Source: Gp7-AA10 sp041483175
GTDB taxonomy: Bacteria > Acidobacteriota > Thermoanaerobaculia > Gp7-AA8
Direction of reading: 5' to 3'
DNA length: 6,397 bases
Assembly: GCA_041483175.1 (NCBI GenBank)
Contig: JBGPFD010000197.1
Span: forward strand, 1 to 6,397
The notes beneath the pieces are model-generated. The model saw nothing but the letters and a program-made list of their open reading frames with translations. It was not told the origin of the DNA and searched no databases. The position numbers were made by a program, and so were the translations under genes. This document shows positions 6,152 to 6,397 of the stretch, one piece after another. Every line of letters starts with the position of its first letter. The first letter of the stretch is position 1.

Positions 6152-6397
6152 GATGGCTCGGAGGTCTCGGATTCGGAATCGGAATCGGAATCGCTGTTGA
6201 ATTCGTTCATCGCTCTGCGCAAATCGTCGCCAGCGAAGAGGACAAGCGCGTCGACGGCCCGCTCGATGCCGCGACCGACCAGGGGCAGCTCTTCGTCGGT
6301 GAAGGCATCGAGGACGTAGTCGCGAAGCCGCTGCGCGTCCGAATAGGTCGCACCACGCACGCCGAATCGTAAGCGCGGGAAGCGTTCGGTGGCAAGC
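6148..6397 (-). CDS. pth: Peptidyl-tRNA hydrolase, C-terminal fragment (start outside window)
   Basis: Cytoplasmic enzyme that cleaves peptidyl-tRNA released from stalled ribosomes and recycles tRNA. Only the last 82 residues are in the window; the frame is open to the right edge. FPRLRFGVRG matches the RLRIGIG segment of bacterial Pth. It is followed by the helix LRDYVLDAFTDEELPLVGRGI, then ERAVDALVLF and GDDLRRAMNEFN, the typical Pth ending (AMNxFN). The catalytic His lies upstream and cannot be checked. After AMNEFN the protein carries an unusual tail NSDSDSDSESETSEPS. A GTG at 6358-6360 is the Val of FGVRG and not a start. The stop TGA overlaps the AAA+ ATG by 4 bp. The identification rests on the C-terminal motif alone but is good. 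Confidence 0.85.
   Translation of the reverse strand, partial: LATERFPRLRFGVRGATYSDAQRLRDYVLDAFTDEELPLVGRGIERAVDALVLFAGDDLRRAMNEFNSDSDSDSESETSEPS
6169..6192 (-). repeat. Hexanucleotide microsatellite in the pth 3' end
   Basis: Three perfect copies of GATTCC (6175-6192 on the minus strand) and a fourth with one change (GAATCC, 6169-6174). They are in frame and encode (Asp-Ser)3-Glu-Ser in the C-terminal tail of Pth. As the unit is 6 bp, copy-number change would lengthen or shorten the tail without a frameshift and without disturbing the downstream ATGA junction. Confidence 0.85.

Noticed and set aside
4616..6319. A 567-codon plus-strand open frame opposite the AAA+ gene
   Set aside because: Its translation is Arg/Leu/Gly/Asp-rich with no domain, and it is the antisense shadow of a gene with clear Walker motifs; long antisense frames are expected in GC-rich DNA.
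6148..6360. A separate 70-residue gene starting at GTG 6358-6360
   Set aside because: The same frame continues upstream to the window edge and reads FPRLRFGVRG, so this is the C-terminal end of Pth and not an independent small gene.

Overview
The window is a GC-rich (roughly 60 % by eye), densely packed bacterial chromosome segment in which every supported gene lies on the minus strand. Transcription therefore runs from high to low coordinates: pth (3' end only), a MoxR/Mg-chelatase-I-like AAA+ ATPase, a small ribbon-helix-helix plus TPR-like protein, a VWA-domain protein, a secreted S8 (subtilisin-type) protease, and serS (nearly complete, cut by the left edge). No phage, IS, CRISPR, tRNA or rRNA signal is visible. 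Gene content and protein style suggest a free-living Gram-negative of an Acidobacteriota-like or deltaproteobacterium-like lineage; this is an impression, not a phylogenetic assignment.

Right part (4090-6397): the pth 3' end carries a Ser/Asp/Glu tail encoded by a hexanucleotide repeat. It overlaps the AAA+ start by an ATGA junction, which implies translational coupling. The AAA+ gene is followed by a 142-residue RHH/TPR-like gene. That gene is bracketed on both sides by short intergenic elements made of 7-bp repeats in inverted arrangement, and each element begins at the stop codon of the preceding gene.

Middle (2936-4030): the VWA protein has a complete DxSxS...T...D metal-site motif set. 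It is closed by an in-frame TAG, after which 23 further codons in the same frame encode a natural-looking C-terminus ending in TGA just 21 bp before the next gene. This looks like a recent nonsense mutation, a sequencing error or readthrough.

Left part (1-2914): a secreted S8 protease resembling the KP-43 group (signal peptide, catalytic Asp/His/Ser, C-terminal beta domain, no visible propeptide). A 10-bp GC-rich hairpin and a TATAAT hexamer follow, and then serS.

Functionally, the AAA+ ATPase and VWA protein form the recognisable core: an ATPase plus MIDAS-protein pair of the MoxR/chelatase/RavA-ViaA type, expected to remodel or metallate a client protein. The RHH/TPR-like protein sits between them and could be an autoregulator or adaptor. 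The housekeeping genes pth and serS flank the system. The client is not evident from this window.
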